Source: Cycas panzhihuaensis
Taxonomy: Eukaryota > Cycadophyta
Reading direction: 5' to 3'
DNA: 64,000 nucleotides
Assembly (NCBI GenBank): GCA_023213395.1
Contig: CM041465.1
Coordinates: forward strand, 7,688,001 to 7,752,000
The first letter of the stretch is position 1. Every line of letters begins with the position of its first letter. The notes under the pieces were generated by a model. It saw only the letters and a program-made list of their open reading frames with translations. It was not told the origin of the DNA and did not search any database. The position numbers and the translations under genes are program-made. This document shows, in pieces, positions 1-12,603 of the stretch.

Positions 1-1507
1 TCTCGTGGGCAAGATCTAATTGAATTGTGCCATCATGAACTAGTTCTCTAATCGTGGACTTTTGTACTTATATGTTTGGTACGATCATGAAATACGTGAT
101 TTTAGCCATCTAGATTGTAGATTGATTATCTACATGTAAGCTAGTAGAACTTGTTTGGGTGGCATTTAATGTATTCAACAATTTTTTAAGCCATATCACC
201 TCCTTACTTGTCTCGTATAAGAATGTACTCACTTCAAGAAATGAGTCTCAGAATTATCTTCCGCCATCCGGATCTCCATGATATTGGTGTCGTTCCAAGA
301 AATGTTACATACCCGCACGTAGATCTTCCGTGTCTTTATCTCCCAAGAAAGTCCGAGTCCGTATGCATAAAGTTTAAATTCTGATTGGGTTCATACAATA
401 AACCATATTTGCTAGTCGTCTTTAGGTACCTCAACACTCGTATTGCAGCTTGCCAATGATTCTGCTTAGGATTTGTCATGAATCTTGCAAGAATGCCGAC
501 AGAGTGTGCAATATCTAGCCTTGTGTTGGTAGTATAGATGAGACTACCTACAAGTTGCCTATAGAGTGTTGCATCTGCCTCCCTATTGTCACCATCAACT
601 GAGAGCTTAATATTAGGCTCCATAGGTATATCCACTGGTCGAGCACCTTCCAACTGAAACTTTGTCAGAAGATCGTTGATATATTTTTCTTGGGAGAGAA
701 AGATTTTGCCATCCTTTTGAGTTACTTCAATTCCCAAGTAATATTTCATCAACCCGAGGTCAGATAATTCAAAAGTTTTAGCAAGGTCCTTCTTCACCGG
801 CCGACACTGCTCACTATTCCCGTTATGAGCATGTCATCCACAAAGATTAAGAGGTAAGTGACTTTATCATTTTGGCACTTGATGAATAATGTTGCATCAA
901 TATCTTGATAGTCACAACCTCATATCCAAGTTGCCTCATTCTTTCAGACAACTTGGTAAACCAAGCACGAGGGCTTGCTTTAGGCCATACAAGGACTTTT
1001 TGAGCCTACAAACTTTATGCTCCCGATCACAATCTCATATCCTTCTGGCTGAGCCATGTAAATTTCTTCTTTAAGGTCCCCATTAAGAAATGCGGTCTTA
1101 ACATCAAGTTGGTGGATTTTCCAACCTCATTGAGCGACCCAAGGCTATAAGAGTTCTGATTGTAGGCCACTTGGTTGTAGGAGCAAAGATTTTAGTGTAG
1201 TCAATACCTTCCCTTTGCGTGAATCCTTTTGCTACCAACCTCGCCTTGTGTTTTCCTAGGGTGCCATCTGATCTATACTTGTTTTGAACACCCATTTATT
1301 TTGAACTACCTTTCTTCCAAGTGGTAGATCAACAAGCTCCCATGTACCATTCTTAATAAGAGATTGATACTCTTCATTCATGGCATTTCTCCAAGCTGCA
1401 TGCTTTACAGCTTCTTGGTATGTTAGGGGCTCTTCATTAAGAGCAAGATGCGCCTGTTGGTTCAAGCTCAGCGGAAAGTGATTCATGCATCCTTGCTCTA
1501 TGGGCAC
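1..1507 (-). pseudogene. Copia-E pol: reverse transcriptase and RNase H remnant
   Basis: The copia RT begins near 1480 with NAMNEEYQSLIKNGTWELVD and continues through NKWVFKT and the conserved KARLVAKGFTQREGIDY block (about 1200-1260). The polymerase motif reads FVDD (833-844) followed by MLITG. A frameshift comes just after this motif. The frame then resumes at 797 with KTFELSDLGLMKYYLGIEV and LYRQLVGSLIYTTNTRLDIA, the RT-to-RNase H connection. From 335 down to base 1 another frame gives DNQSTIQMAK and STIRELVHDGTIQ, the C-terminal RNase H, with one stop. The stretch between about 845 and 1100 is in other frames. A live element would use this part to copy its RNA into DNA and degrade the template; this copy cannot be translated through. 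Confidence 0.88.
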
Positions 1508-1997
1508 TTCTAGTGCCGCTTTTGCCTACCTCATCCGGTCGCATGTCCTTGTGTAGTCGGTAGGCTTCACGAAACTCTCGAGTTGGGAATGAGGTTTTCA
1601 TTTCCACAACCTCTTGATCTTCGCTTTGATCCCGAAAAGGATCATGTGAAATATTTGGCACGGAGGAAGTTGACGATCTTTGGAGAAGATGGGCCACCAC
1701 ATATGTTGGAGAAGATGATCCTTCCGCTATGGCTTTACCTTTGTCAACTTGGCTATTCACAAATGATGGTGCCGGATGTGTACACATTGGATTGGAGTCA
1801 CGACTTGTATCCTCCGAGGCTCTATTGTCGATTCCAAGATTTTAAGCAATTGTTCAAAGATCTCCCCTAAATTTTGGAATCTGGACATCAAATTCGAAGC
1901 ATCATTAAATCGGTATGAAGGTGTCTTGAGTCAAGTCTCGAGTAATTGATCTTGATCGCCTGCAAAGATAACATCTTTAGTGATGATGATTTTGCGC

Positions 1998-3160
1998 TCA
2001 AGGTATAAAAACCTTGTATCCCTTTTTGTCCATAGGGTATCCGACAAAGATGCCTTTGATGGCTCTATCTTGGAGCTTATTTCTATGTTCCTGCAAAATA
2101 TGAGCATAACAAGTAGAGCCAAAAATTCTGAAGTGGGAGATAGAGGGGGTTTGTCCATACCACATTTCATGTGGAGAGGGGCCGAGCTTGGAGGGACTAA
2201 TAGTGTTGATGCAATACACAGCAGTCCAGATAGCCTCAGCCCAAAGATAGATAGGGACATTCTTATATACCAGCATAGCACGAGCTATATTCATGATGGT
2301 CCTGTTCATGCGCTCCGCAACTCCATTTCTTTGGGTGTACCGCACAAAGTGGTCTGATGTTTGATTCCATGTTGACGTAGGTACGATGCAAACTCATTGG
2401 ATGTGTACTCTCCACCATTGTCAGTCCTGAGTATTTTGATCTTGATTCTAGATTCATTTTCCACGCGGGCCTTGAAAGCTTGAAACATAGAAAAAGCTTC
2501 ATCTTTCTTTGCAAGAAAAGCAACCCATACTTTCTTGGTAAAATCATCAATGAAAGTAATATAGTACCACTTCTGTTTGATAGAAGGGATGGGCATAGGA
2601 CTACATATATCTGAGTGTACAAGCTGCAAAGGTTGGGTAGATTTCCACTGACTACGAGGAAAGGGTTGTCTTTGAGATTTAGCAATAATACATGCTTCAC
2701 ATTTAAAGGGCTTGGAGGGGAACTTAGGCAAACTAGGAAGAGTGTCTTGTAGTTCTCTTAAACAATCAATTTTGATATGGCCCATACGAGCATTCCATAG
2801 AGCTTCTTGGGACAACTTTTGAGGAGTCAGGGTTGTGGTAAAAACAAATTCATCATCAACATAGTTGGCTTCAGAGGATGGTGAGCCAGTTAGGCGAAAA
2901 AGTTTACCATCAAGAATTCCGGTCATAACCACAGCATTTGAAGGAGGGTGAATGACACAGAGAGTTCGATTATTTGCAGTTACACTCAGATCAAATCCAC
3001 GAGAGACAAGGGTGGACAGGGAGAGCATTCGATTGAGCGTGAATATATAAAACATCAACAAGTGGAAAATTTGGAAGGCACGGAGTTTCGTGCAAACTGC
3101 TCCAAGTCCTTCGATCGGGCCGAGATGATTTGTCGACCATGTGTACAACACCACAAACTT
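1998..3160 (-). pseudogene. Copia-E integrase with GAG-pre-integrase domain
   Basis: From about 2810 downward the GAG-pre-integrase segment reads ALWNARMGHIKIDCLRELQ, then CEACIIAKSQRQPF, the C-x2-C half of the HHCC zinc finger. The catalytic core follows: LVHSDICSPM (first Asp), YYITFIDDFTKKVWVAFL, and ILRTDNGGEYTSNEF (second Asp). The frame shifts near 2330. The next block, NGVAERMNRTIMNIARAML (third acidic residue Glu, about 2290-2340), is in the neighbouring frame down to 1998. All three DDE residues are therefore present although the frame is broken. N-terminal of this, 2840-3160 probably holds the protease region, but I see no clear D-S/T-G there. Confidence 0.88.
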
Positions 3161-3479
3161 GAGTCAAAATCTTGAAAGAACCGGTGATGACAAGTCATGT
3201 GTTGTGTTGCTCAAAGATCCATGATCCACGATGAAGTATTTGAGGTAGCACTATTTGCAACTCCAAGTGGTGAAGGCAAAGTGAATAAACATAGCCACAA
3301 TGAGCCTCAATATACTTAGTGGATCTATCAACAACATTTGATGAAGTGGTCCCAATTCTTTGAAGGTGTGCATGAGCAAATTATGCTTCCACCAAAAGCA
3401 TCTTCAAAGAAGTATTATCAACATTATGTGTACCATGGCAATCGTTGATAACTTGGTAGTTTGTTGGTGGCGCCTGTAA

Positions 3480-4418
3480 TTTTTGCATAATGTCCTCTTC
3501 TATTACATCTTTGGCACACGATTGTTTGATTTCCACCCAAGTATTAGTTTGGTGGATTGTCTCTAATCATCGGATCTAGGTCCGTGTTGATTATTTTGCC
3601 CTTGGCCTTGAGGCATCTTTGTTGGAATTGAGGAGCTGTTGACTAAGAGGACGTTGTCCTTATTGTCTACCTCTTCCTCTTCCACGGAATTACCACCTCA
3701 CGAGAGTATTGACCTTGAATTTTGGTGTAACAAAGATCTTCTTCCACTTCAAAAGCAAGATCAATTGGATCGATGTAGTGGCAAAGTTGGTATCAAAGGT
3801 CTTATCAAATTCAATGAACTTATCAGCAAGATCCTCAAAGTTTAGGGTCTTTAAAGTTCCACTAGATTGAAGACTCCCCAATAGATTTTTATAATCCGGG
3901 ATATGGAGACATGGTGAATCAAGAAAGCCCATGTAATACATTGAGTTTTAAAATCTTTATCAATGGCTTGCTTGATTGGACGAAGGAGATTGATTATCTC
4001 ACTTGCATGTCCTTTCTGCATTTTCAATTTGTTCATCTTCAGCACTAAGTGAATAAATTCTAAGTCTGATTTAGTGTCAAAGTTCTTCTTAAGAACTTCA
4101 AGAACTTTCCATCTTTGTATCATGTACCTTTTATCAATGAGATTATGCAGGAATAACCAAAGGATGCAAGATCCCTACACGGATTTTATCATCATCAAGT
4201 TCCCATTGGCGTTTAGCTACAGCTTCAGTGGGAGCTGTTGGAGCACCTCCTGCTGAAGTAGTTGTGGTAGCTGTAGTTGCAATAGGTGGTGTAGGTTGTA
4301 AGTGATCTCTCTATAGACCTTCATACTTTGCAGCATTTCTGACACCAGTGAACCACATGTCCCAATTTTCTTTCCCTTTTAGAATGCAGTTCACATTTTG
4401 CTTGAACTGTGAAGACAT
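3480..4418 (-). pseudogene. Copia-E gag remnant
   Basis: The gag start is the ATG at 4418, reading MSSQFKQNVNCILKGKENWD and then MWFTGVRNAAKYEGL, typical of the N-terminus of copia gag (UBN2/DUF4219-like). A stop follows within about 35 codons. Downstream blocks in shifted frames include SLQSSGTLKTLNFEDLADK (about 3860) and an arginine/glycine patch near 3690. I do not see an intact CCHC knuckle. The start was chosen because the ATG opens the recognised N-terminal motif and no similar frame extends upstream. Confidence 0.75.
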
Positions 4419-5485
4419 TGTGTCTTTTTAGAAGGGAAGAAATGAACAAGGGACTATAAAAGTGATGGTAATAAATGACCGATCACTATTTACAAATGGG
4501 AAATGTAATGAAGTAGTGTAGAAGAAGGAAGAAGAAGTGAGAATGGTTGCTCAAAGATGAAGGGAGCAACTTAGAGAAAAGTCACCAACACTTGTGACAA
4601 ATATTAACCCCGACGCAGCAGAATATGAGAAGCACTATGATAAAAATTGGCCACTAACACTTGTGGCAAATATTAACCTGACGCAGCAGGAATATGAGAA
4701 GCACTATGATTGTGATTACACTATGGATCACTTTTTACAAATAAGTAAGTGATCAATATACAAGATTGTAGGCCAATGTAGAAGTTGACATCATTGGGTT
4801 TACACAACTTGAAACTCGAATGTAGGATGCGTAATCAACCCAATAACCTCTAACTTGTGTCCAACGTGTAGTTGAGGTTGTTGAAGGGACGCCTAGGCTT
4901 CTTGTAGAATTAATTTGGCCTTCACCATGATACATAATCGTGCTTGGTGATGAAATCCAAGTCACAACGAGTTTAGTACTCCCAATCCTCACCCAGTTTA
5001 CCAATGAGCAGCTATATACCTCCTCTAAAGAGCGGTATGTGCATACCCATGGCTATAATAGATATTGGATTGGGTATATTTTAATCTTGTATTAAAGTTT
5101 CAGTTTTCCTGGTTGGTTATCAGGATGATCCCTGATTGAGGCACGATGGTATGGCTAACCAAACCTCACCAATATTCCGGTTTAGTCCGGTCCCAACTTG
5201 AAACCCACACCTCCTTTATGGCACTAAGATTCTGCCAACCAAGGTATCTCAACCTTGGCGAGTGTGTGAATAGGTACAAGATGGCGAAAAATAGCGTACG
5301 TGATGCGTTCCTTTTAGGAAGAGTGAAAAGATTATCGAATTGCATCAAACGTACATTTAACTGAAAATAATGCTTGCTTGGAGTGCTTTTGGAGTGCTTG
5401 CTTGAAGTGTCTTTGTGTGCTTGCTTTGAGTGATTTTAGAGTGCTGAAATGTAATGCTAATAAGTGAGTGAGGACACCGGATATT
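4419..5485 (-). other. Copia-E 5' leader, non-coding
   Basis: This is about 1.07 kb between the primer site and the gag ATG. No protein motif was recognised on either strand. It contains one tandem duplication (4581-4710) and a stretch of short repeated GAGTGCTT/GCTTG words at about 5370-5450. Confidence 0.6.
4581..4710. repeat. Imperfect tandem duplication, about 61 bp x 2
   Basis: Copy 1 (4581-4641) and copy 2 (4649-4710) share CAACACTTGTG and AATATGAGAAGCACTATGAT almost exactly, with a start-to-start spacing of about 68 bp. It lies in the Copia-E leader. Confidence 0.85.
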
Positions 5486-5496
5486 GCTCTGATCCA
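5486..5496 (-). promoter_or_regulatory. Degenerate primer binding site of Copia-E
   Basis: The minus strand reads TGGATCAGAGC, one base short of the usual copia site TGGTATCAGAGC, which pairs with initiator Met-tRNA. It is at a plausible distance upstream of the gag ATG at 4418. Confidence 0.5.
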
Positions 5497-5497
5497 G

Positions 5498-6120
5498 GTG
5501 TTTTTTTCTCACTTTTACAATGGGCTTTTAAGCCTTATAAAAAGGAAGAAATTTTCTTCACTTTTTTTTTTTTTTTGTTAATACAAAAGAAAGTACTCTT
5601 CACTAAATCTGCAATAACTTTCTCCCACGATGTCAAAATGGAGTTTCGATTTTTGTGCTGCAAACTAGACTCAGAGCTTCATCTTTAGGAAGTAGAATCA
5701 GCTCCAAATGAGTTCTGGAAAGTTTTTGACAGCCCTGCAAATTTAGGAAATTATATTTTTCCAAAATTCTTACTAAAAATAACTGCTGTTCACTAAAATA
5801 GCAATAACTTCCTCATATGACATCCAAATTAGGTACTGGTTTTCACAATGGAAAGTAGACTCAGAGCCCCTTCTTTGACAGTTAGAATCACTTCAATTGG
5901 ATCTCTGTAGAAGATTTTGTAGACCTGTGAAATTCAGTAATCAAATTGTATTTCTGCAGAAATTTCAGCTTGCTAATATCTCATTAACACATGATACCAT
6001 ATGAAATTTCCATTATTTTTTGATCACCAGGATCCCAATATGGGCAAGGTGAGAGCATACAATGATAGATATTTCAATGGCTCAAAATTCTTTAAAAAAA
6101 ATGGGTAAAAACTCCCCTTA
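5498..6120 (-). repeat. Probable 5' LTR of Copia-E
   Basis: It lies directly outside the primer site. The plus strand starts TGTTTTTTTC (equivalent to an LTR ending in CA on the minus strand), and a minus-strand TATA-like TTTATAAGG sits near 5535. It contains two diverged copies of a repeat of about 190 bp. The outer boundary is a guess because the partner LTR is outside the window. Confidence 0.4.
5599..5950. repeat. Diverged tandem repeat, period about 190 bp
   Basis: TTCACTAAA..GCAATAACTT at 5599 recurs at 5789. Both copies go on with a shared TAGACTCAGAGC and then TAGAATCA at matching offsets. It lies inside the probable Copia-E LTR. Confidence 0.7.
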
Positions 6121-6439
6121 CAATCATTCTTCTAAATGCTAGAAAAATTTCGGTAGCATTTCCCCTTGTTAAATGGACAAAAAAGGGAAAAGAAAAAGAA
6201 GAATGAGATAGCATGAATGGCCAGCAAAGGATTGGAATCCTTGGGCCTTATAACTCCTTGTATTATGCTTCCAAACCTGTAAAAGAGAAAGGAAAAGCAA
6301 ACAATATAAAATATGCTATCATAATAACTTGAAAATATTTCTAAATTCACTTTCACAATCTCCTTCACCACATGGATTGTGGGGGAGAAGGAAGTGATGG
6401 CTCCATTGCAAGTGCAAGTGGGGAATATGAAGGAAGCAA

Positions 6440-6451
6440 GCTCTGATACCA
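6440..6451 (-). promoter_or_regulatory. Copia primer binding site (initiator Met-tRNA)
   Basis: The minus strand reads TGGTATCAGAGC, an exact copia-type primer site, 2 bp from an LTR-like terminus ending TTTTCA. It belongs to a copia 5' end separate from Copia-E; no gag/pol for it is recognisable next to it. Confidence 0.75.
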
Positions 6452-6453
6452 CA

Positions 6454-6894
6454 TGAAAAGAGTGGATCTATCCTTCATCTCCATGCACTAAACACAAAGG
6501 CAAACATGGGAGCAAGAGAGACTTGAGAGAAAGAAAGTAGCTCTCATAAAATGGGGAGGTAAAGAATGAATCTCCTCCATTGAGCTTTACTTTTATATTG
6601 AGAGAGGGAGCATTTGAGTTAGGTGAAATGAAATTACACATAATGCACATGAAAGTGCATTTCACTTAAGTGATCTAATTTAAAGTTCACTTAAGACCCT
6701 TTTTTCGAAATAATCAACTAATGTAATGACCTTATGTCATTAACCCTTTTCAATTTACCCATTAATATCTTTATCTTCTACTATCTAAAATATGTGTTAT
6801 GACCACTTATTATGACTGTCTTGAAGTTCTCTTTCTAATGCAACTAATAACACCTAATTTTGACATTCTAATAAAAAGTTACACTAAACAAATA
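6454..6894 (-). repeat. Copia-type 5' LTR (solitary 5' end)
   Basis: The segment outside the primer site begins TGAAAAGAG on the plus strand. A minus-strand TATA box TATAAAAG lies near 6590. The far end is placed at ACTAAACA (minus strand TGTTTAGT, 6894) on the TG..CA rule only. No second copy is in the window, so length is uncertain. Confidence 0.45.
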
Positions 6895-8943
6895 TGCTAG
6901 TATGTCTAGAAAAGGTGCGCAATCCTTAATATATATGATATCCTATTCCAAAATATATTTTAATTTAATTTATAATTTTTGAATTTACAAAAATATCCTA
7001 ATTGAATTTATTCAGATTTAGAGTCTGCCTCCTAATAGATTAGCCCCTAATTATGTATACTTGCCCATATGACCACCTTCTAGCTCGCTAGGGAGCTATG
7101 GATCTAAAAAAATTATCAAATCTAGTTAATCTTTTTATTAAACCTATAATTTTTTTAATGCTTTTAAAAATTTATCTACATACAAATTTTTTTGTGTGAA
7201 ACTTTGTGGAATAATTCTATATGTTGATATAAAATTTGGTTGGGATAATTTCTTACAGAAATCATTATCTGTGCTCTTACAATATGTGTAGTAATGACAT
7301 GCATTCTTCTTTTTAGGCCATACATGTATGATGATCATAACAATTTCTACCTATGAAATCTTTGTATACTAGTAGATAAATTAATCTGCATTATGGGTGT
7401 GGGCATCTCCTTTAGAGATTATAAAATTATAATTTAAGACAACCATGGGATTATGCATCTTCATAGCATGGTAATGGTACTCAAATTTGTGTGGTAAGGT
7501 AATTTCTTTCTTCTATGGCATATGTGCTAATATGATAATTTGTAGGATCATCCTCCATAGTAAGCAATAGTGATTTTCTTCATTTATAGGTGCTCAATTT
7601 ATTCAAGGGGGTTAGCATGACTATGGGAGTAACCACCTTCATGCAATGTGACTATTGTTGAAGGGTGTAATTCATTAGTATAATTAAGGATTGCTCTTTA
7701 TTGGTAGCATCTTATACTTCTTTGTCTTCTTTAGTTAGGCATGGGTGTTGTGGAATTAGAGCTTGTTGATTTATGATTAATGGTAGATCTATTGGCTATG
7801 TTTTGCACATTGATTTCTTTGTGAGACTATGCTTGACTAGTATTATATTCTCTGTGGTGATCGAATCTCCACGTTTTTTTCTCAAGGAATGAGCAAATAG
7901 CCATCGCTAATAAATATAAATAGTTGCTCATGGTTAGATATTCATAGCTCTAATACACCTCAAATTCTTCATAATTTCTATGTTGAATTTATCATAAAGC
8001 AACTACATCTCTTGTGAAAATACTAATACTTCATCATAATCTTCATGCAAACCCTTGTTAATAAACATACCCATATATTTGCCCTCATATATTTTCTTAA
8101 TTTCATAACAATCTACCAATTAATGCCCTTATTTTTCTTATATATCTTTAACAATGTCAAATATCTATCATCATATCATTTTTTCCACTTAAATATCACT
8201 ATACCCAATAGTTTTACATACCTTTATTTTTCTATAAATCATGCTACATCTCACCCTATAGAGGTCTACATCTTGTTTCATTTTGACTAATGGAATTATT
8301 AGTTTACCTACTTTCCCAATTTTTATTTCATCTCTTTTTTCTCATTTAATTATATAACATATTCATACATGTCTCTCAATAGCTACCTTTGACTAGAAGA
8401 AAATTCATGAGCAAAGTGGACAAAAATTCCTTAAATAAAAATTAGGTAAGAGAGATGCCTTATCAACTTATCTTTTCTATAGATAATTATAAGATTTGGA
8501 GAGGTGTCCAATCTCAAAAAATCTCAGTCACTTCTATAGGTGGATAGCTTGTATAAGTGAACTCAATTGGTAAGAGTTTGCTCTTATATTTTTATTACTT
8601 AGTGGATTGGCTTGAAACACTTGCATGCTCATGAATATAGGCCTATATGCACAAATTATTATCCACATAAATTAAAAAGTAACATACCATCAGTTTGTTA
8701 TTTCATCACATGACTTTCATCTCCTATATGTTTCTTTCATTTGGCTTTATCTCATTCAACTTCATCTAGCCCCTAAATTTTAATCACATGTTAATGGTCA
8801 AAACTGGCATATTTAGATTTCTAACTCATCAAATTCACCTCATAACTAGCTCTTATACTAGCCCATGTACTGTCTTTATCACTATCTTAAACTAGATTAT
8901 ATAAGCTTTCTTCCTTTTATAAAAGATCTATCAACTTACCATG
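6895..8943. other. Gene-less AT-rich stretch
   Basis: About 2 kb with no recognised protein motif on either strand. It may be the decayed body of the copia copy whose primer site is at 8944. The few short open frames have no recognisable domain. Confidence 0.5.
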
Positions 8944-8955
8944 GCTTTGATACAA
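8944..8955 (-). promoter_or_regulatory. Degenerate copia primer binding site
   Basis: The minus strand reads TTGTATCAAAGC, two mismatches from TGGTATCAGAGC. It directly abuts an LTR-like terminus (plus strand TGCTAG). Confidence 0.5.
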
Positions 8956-9553
8956 TGCTAGAAATGTAAATTTACTCTATTACTAAATTAGAATTTAGAG
9001 TATTTACATAGCAAAATTATAGCATGTATATAGAATGATAGAATTATCTCATGAGCATTGTATACATATAAAGGATAAACATGAATTATAAAGTAAAAAA
9101 TAAATCAAGCATGTAATAATAAGCATTCACTATAAGAGAGACAACAAATTTATATGTTTAAAACCTAGTGTGGAAAAAACCATGGGAAAAGGTGGAGTTT
9201 GGAGCTCCCCTTTGTGATCAGAATAAGTACATCTCCTTTTTCAAGTTCTCAAGTGTTGTGTATATATTTATATTAATATTCATCTCATGTGTAGCCTATT
9301 ATTTCTCTTGATCTATTACATTATCCAATAGCATATTAACATGGATATGTATGCCAATCATATATCTCAATGCATCTAGTGAGTGGGTTTGTGTATGTGT
9401 TAACATCATAGATATTAAATATTACATATGTAAATAATTCATATATTCTAATAGCAATTGCTTACAAGGCTATCGAGTAAATCAACTATTACACAACTAA
9501 TAAAACACAGACAACTTACCTCTAGAAAGGAATAGGTGTTGCTACAAACAACA
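8956..9553 (-). repeat. Probable copia LTR
   Basis: It lies next to the 8944 primer site. On the minus strand it has a TATATAAATATA box (about 9260-9275), then a U5-like TTTTTTCCACACTAGG segment, and ends TTTCTAGCA at the primer site. The outer end (minus strand TGTTGTTTG, 9553) is inferred from the TG..CA rule. Confidence 0.45.
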
Positions 9554-11200
9554 ATATATTGCAAGCAAGGCAACAATATTAAAATTCTTATCCAAACCTT
9601 TATCAATAGTCAAATATGTATCTGGTTAGTCTCTTAGTTCAATCCAATTAGTTTCTTAGTTTAATCCCCTTAAAAAGAAAAAGAATAAGAAGAAGAAGAA
9701 AAAGAAAGAATGAGCCATAATTGGTCTATAGTGTCACATCGGTAAATACTTCTCTAATTTAGATGAAACCTGTAACATTAGACCTATAAAAAAAATATCC
9801 ATGGCTTTAAAATTCCTATAAAAGTTTATATATCTTATTTTGATCAACTTGTCATACTGATAATTTTTTACTAGGTTAATTTTAGCCATTAGTTTTAGGG
9901 AAAATTGACTTATAAGTACCCCATAGGCCCTATAGGTTAAAATTTTTAAATTTCTATTTATACTTATTCTAGTGCACTAGGTGTTTTTCTTACTTAAATT
10001 TTTTAGGATAATAACATATAAACCTCTCCCCCTCTCCCCCCCTCCTCTTCTTCTCTTCTTTCACCTTTTAGTAGGAATTCCTCACTTTTTTAAAGCCCAT
10101 TCTCTATACCTATCCCTATTTTGTTAAAACTTATTCTATTTTACTTATCCCATTCCTTACATCCCCTTCTTCTTACTAGTCTATGTTTAGGAAACCCCTT
10201 TATCTCCATGATGGATTCTCCTTCTTAGGTAGTAAGAATCCTTGCTTTAGAAAAATCCTTTATGGATTTCTAAAAGGAGGTAAGATAAAAAATATCTAAT
10301 CTGATGAGAAAGGTTGACATCACTACAATCTTGAACTAGATAATACAATCTAGCTCTAACTCTATAGGGTTATCAAATTTAATAGGTAACCCTCCACGAA
10401 CTCATTAGGTAGCCTACCTCCTTAGCCATAACACCTTCATCATAAGATTAATGTTTTAACTTTTAATCCTGATCTTAATAAGGAAATTATTTGAAGTTGG
10501 ATTAACAAGCTAGAATCCTATTTCTCACTTAATTTAATATCCAAGGTAGATTAAATAATATATGCATCCATCCATATAGACAAAAATATATTATTGGTTT
10601 TAATAGTGGAAGTAAGAATGCCTTTCGAATTAGACATTGACAGAATTTGCTAATAGTTTCTTTGGATAGTGTGAGGATACTTAGAATCAATCATTCTTCA
10701 CCTAAGGCTAAAGCAAGTATTATCAATAGAAATATATCTAGATGAATTTTAAATGTTGTAGAATCGTACTAACTAACATTTAGAGAAATAAAACATTATT
10801 GATACTTATATCATAGGACTCAAAGAGTGCATCCAAATGTATCTTAAGACAATATATCTATCTAGTCTAGGTAGAATTTACACTAAAAAGAATAACTTCC
10901 TCTTACAAGGACCTCCCATGATTCCAATAACCTTGATAAGTTAAATTTAGTGACCTTGGCCTTAAGTTGATGATATAATTCAATCTACAATAAAGTACTA
11001 ATTAGAAGAACCATTAACAAATTGAGTTCAAGTAATCCTAGTTGAAGTATATAATTGAATGGAAGCAAGCCTTTGTGTTTAATGCTTAGAGAAGTATACT
11101 TTAGGACATGGTAAAATTTATAGGGCTATGCATATGGGTTTTTCAATTGACCCTATCCTATCTTTTGAAGAAAGATTAAACTCTAATTTAAACTAAGAAC
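9554..11200. other. Decayed sequence, probably Gypsy-1 5' end and gag
   Basis: I recognise no domain. A purine-rich run (9668-9712) and a pyrimidine-rich run (10020-10065) are present. By position, gag of Gypsy-1 should lie in 10500-11200, but the frames are too broken to show it. Confidence 0.4.
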
Positions 11201-11480
11201 TAAATTAAGAACCATCTATAGATCATAACCCTGGCCTTCAACTAGAAGTATCCCTCTCTATTGTAGCCTCTACCTCCTACTCAGGATCCCTTTGAGTCAA
11301 AGGCATCTTACATAAGACTCTAATATCTATACTGATCGATGGTGGCATGTCCTTGAACTTCATCGATATCTCATTGGTTAGGTAACTCAACCTCCATTAT
11401 TCCTAAAACTAGTTTCACTTGGTCTTTATTAGGTTATCAAAAGTTACATTATGATAAGGTAATAAAAAATCTATATGTCC
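11200..11480 (+). pseudogene. Gypsy-1 aspartic protease remnant
   Basis: At 11323 the frame reads ISILIDGGMSLNFID, matching the gypsy retropepsin motif L-I-D-S-G-S-T-H-N-F-I. The active-site D-S-G is now D-G-G. Upstream, in the same frame, LEVSLSIVASTSYSGSL precedes a stop and VKGIL, as usual before the catalytic loop. The domain would cut the polyprotein; here it is interrupted by several stops. Confidence 0.7.
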
Positions 11481-11899
11481 AACTTGGTACATACCTCTTA
11501 ACTTTAGATTTTTATGTACTCTATATAGGTGGGTTCAATCCCATATTAGGGATATAAAATATATGAACTTTGGGTATATATAGTACTAATAGTTCCCTAA
11601 ATAATCCTTTCATTTGATTTAAAGATAGTATGGGCCAAACACATAAAATTTATGGTATCTAAACCCCTCCAAATCAACTTATCTCCTTGGGGAGAATGAA
11701 AAGACATTTATAAACCAATATGGGGTATATTATCTGTCAAATCAACATCTAAGTTAATCATTAGATTCACCTATGTATTTAAGAAATTATCACAAAATAT
11801 TACCAAGTATTTGCCTCTCTTCCTGCCACTCCCTAATCTAATAACGGCTTTCCTGACACCATTAAAATCCAGTCTAACTATGACTTAATTAGTCTAAGG

Positions 11900-12352
11900 C
11901 TGTACAAGAATTATTACTTACAGAAGAATGAAATTAGGAAAATTACTAATAAGCTAATGAATATAAGAATCGTCCAACTAAGTAAAAGTCCCTATGCAAC
12001 CCCAAGACTTTTAGTGTAAAAAAAGAATGGGCTTTTTCACATCTATGTAGACTATAGGAAGCTTAATAAATGATGATAAAAAATAAGTTCCCCACCCAAA
12101 TAATTAATGATATGATTTATGAGATTCATGGTACTTTAATTTTTCTAAGTTACACTTATAATCAAGGTATTATCATATTCTAATTGTCCTAGAAGATTGC
12201 CACACAATAACTTTTTGAACCCATCATGGCTATTTTGAGTTTTGAGTAATGTATTTTGGCCTTTGTAATGCCCCAACCACTTTTCAAGCTCTTATGAATA
12301 AAACATTTGCTTCCCATTTTTAAAAGTTTATGATTACGGTATAAACCTTCTT
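11900..12352 (+). pseudogene. Gypsy-1 reverse transcriptase, 5' part
   Basis: Using several frames, the region shows SKSPYATPRLLV, KKNG, VDYRKLNK (about 12045), a degenerate FSKLHL and YNQGYYHI, CHTITF, THHGYFEF, MYFGLCNAPTTFQALMNK (about 12240-12300) and KFMITV. This is the palm of a gypsy RT up to just before the YxDD box. The reading stops at TTCTT (12352), where E1 is inserted. The rest of RT resumes at 17794. Confidence 0.85.
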
Positions 12353-12591
12353 TATAACTAAAAGCAATTCTTAGGTTTTAGAGAATAAATGAGAGCACAC
12401 ACATGCTTCAAGATATATTAATAGTTAATTAACTAATTAATTAATTGATAGAAGAATATGTAATTAGAAATGTTATAATTAGATGCATATTTATATGTAT
12501 AAAATAGTCTTTTCATAAATAGTTATATTTATTTAATGAGACCTCTAATAATGATTGATTAATTATTGCTTTAAGGTGATTCATAATAAGA
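12353..12591 (-). repeat. E1 3' LTR
   Basis: It matches 17549-17789 over its length: shared blocks include AATTCTTAGGTTTTAGAGA, TTCAAGATATATTAATAG and TTATAATTAGATGCATA. The plus-strand start TATAACT corresponds to TGTAACT in the partner. Confidence 0.8.
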
Positions 12592-12603
12592 CCCCCTCCT
12601 TAA
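12592..12603 (-). promoter_or_regulatory. E1 polypurine tract
   Basis: The minus strand reads AAGGAGGGGG immediately before the 3' LTR, the usual position of the plus-strand primer. Confidence 0.6.

Larger units (their letters stand above)
1..5496 (-). mobile_element. Ty1-copia retrotransposon (Copia-E), partial, left edge cut
   Basis: Read on the minus strand the order is primer site (5496), leader, gag (from 4418), protease/integrase (about 3160-1998), reverse transcriptase (about 1507-800) and RNase H (about 800-1). The order gag-INT-RT-RNH is diagnostic of Ty1-copia. The 3' LTR lies beyond base 1. All frames are broken by stops and frameshifts, so the copy is dead. A probable 5' LTR follows at about 5498-6120. 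Confidence 0.9.
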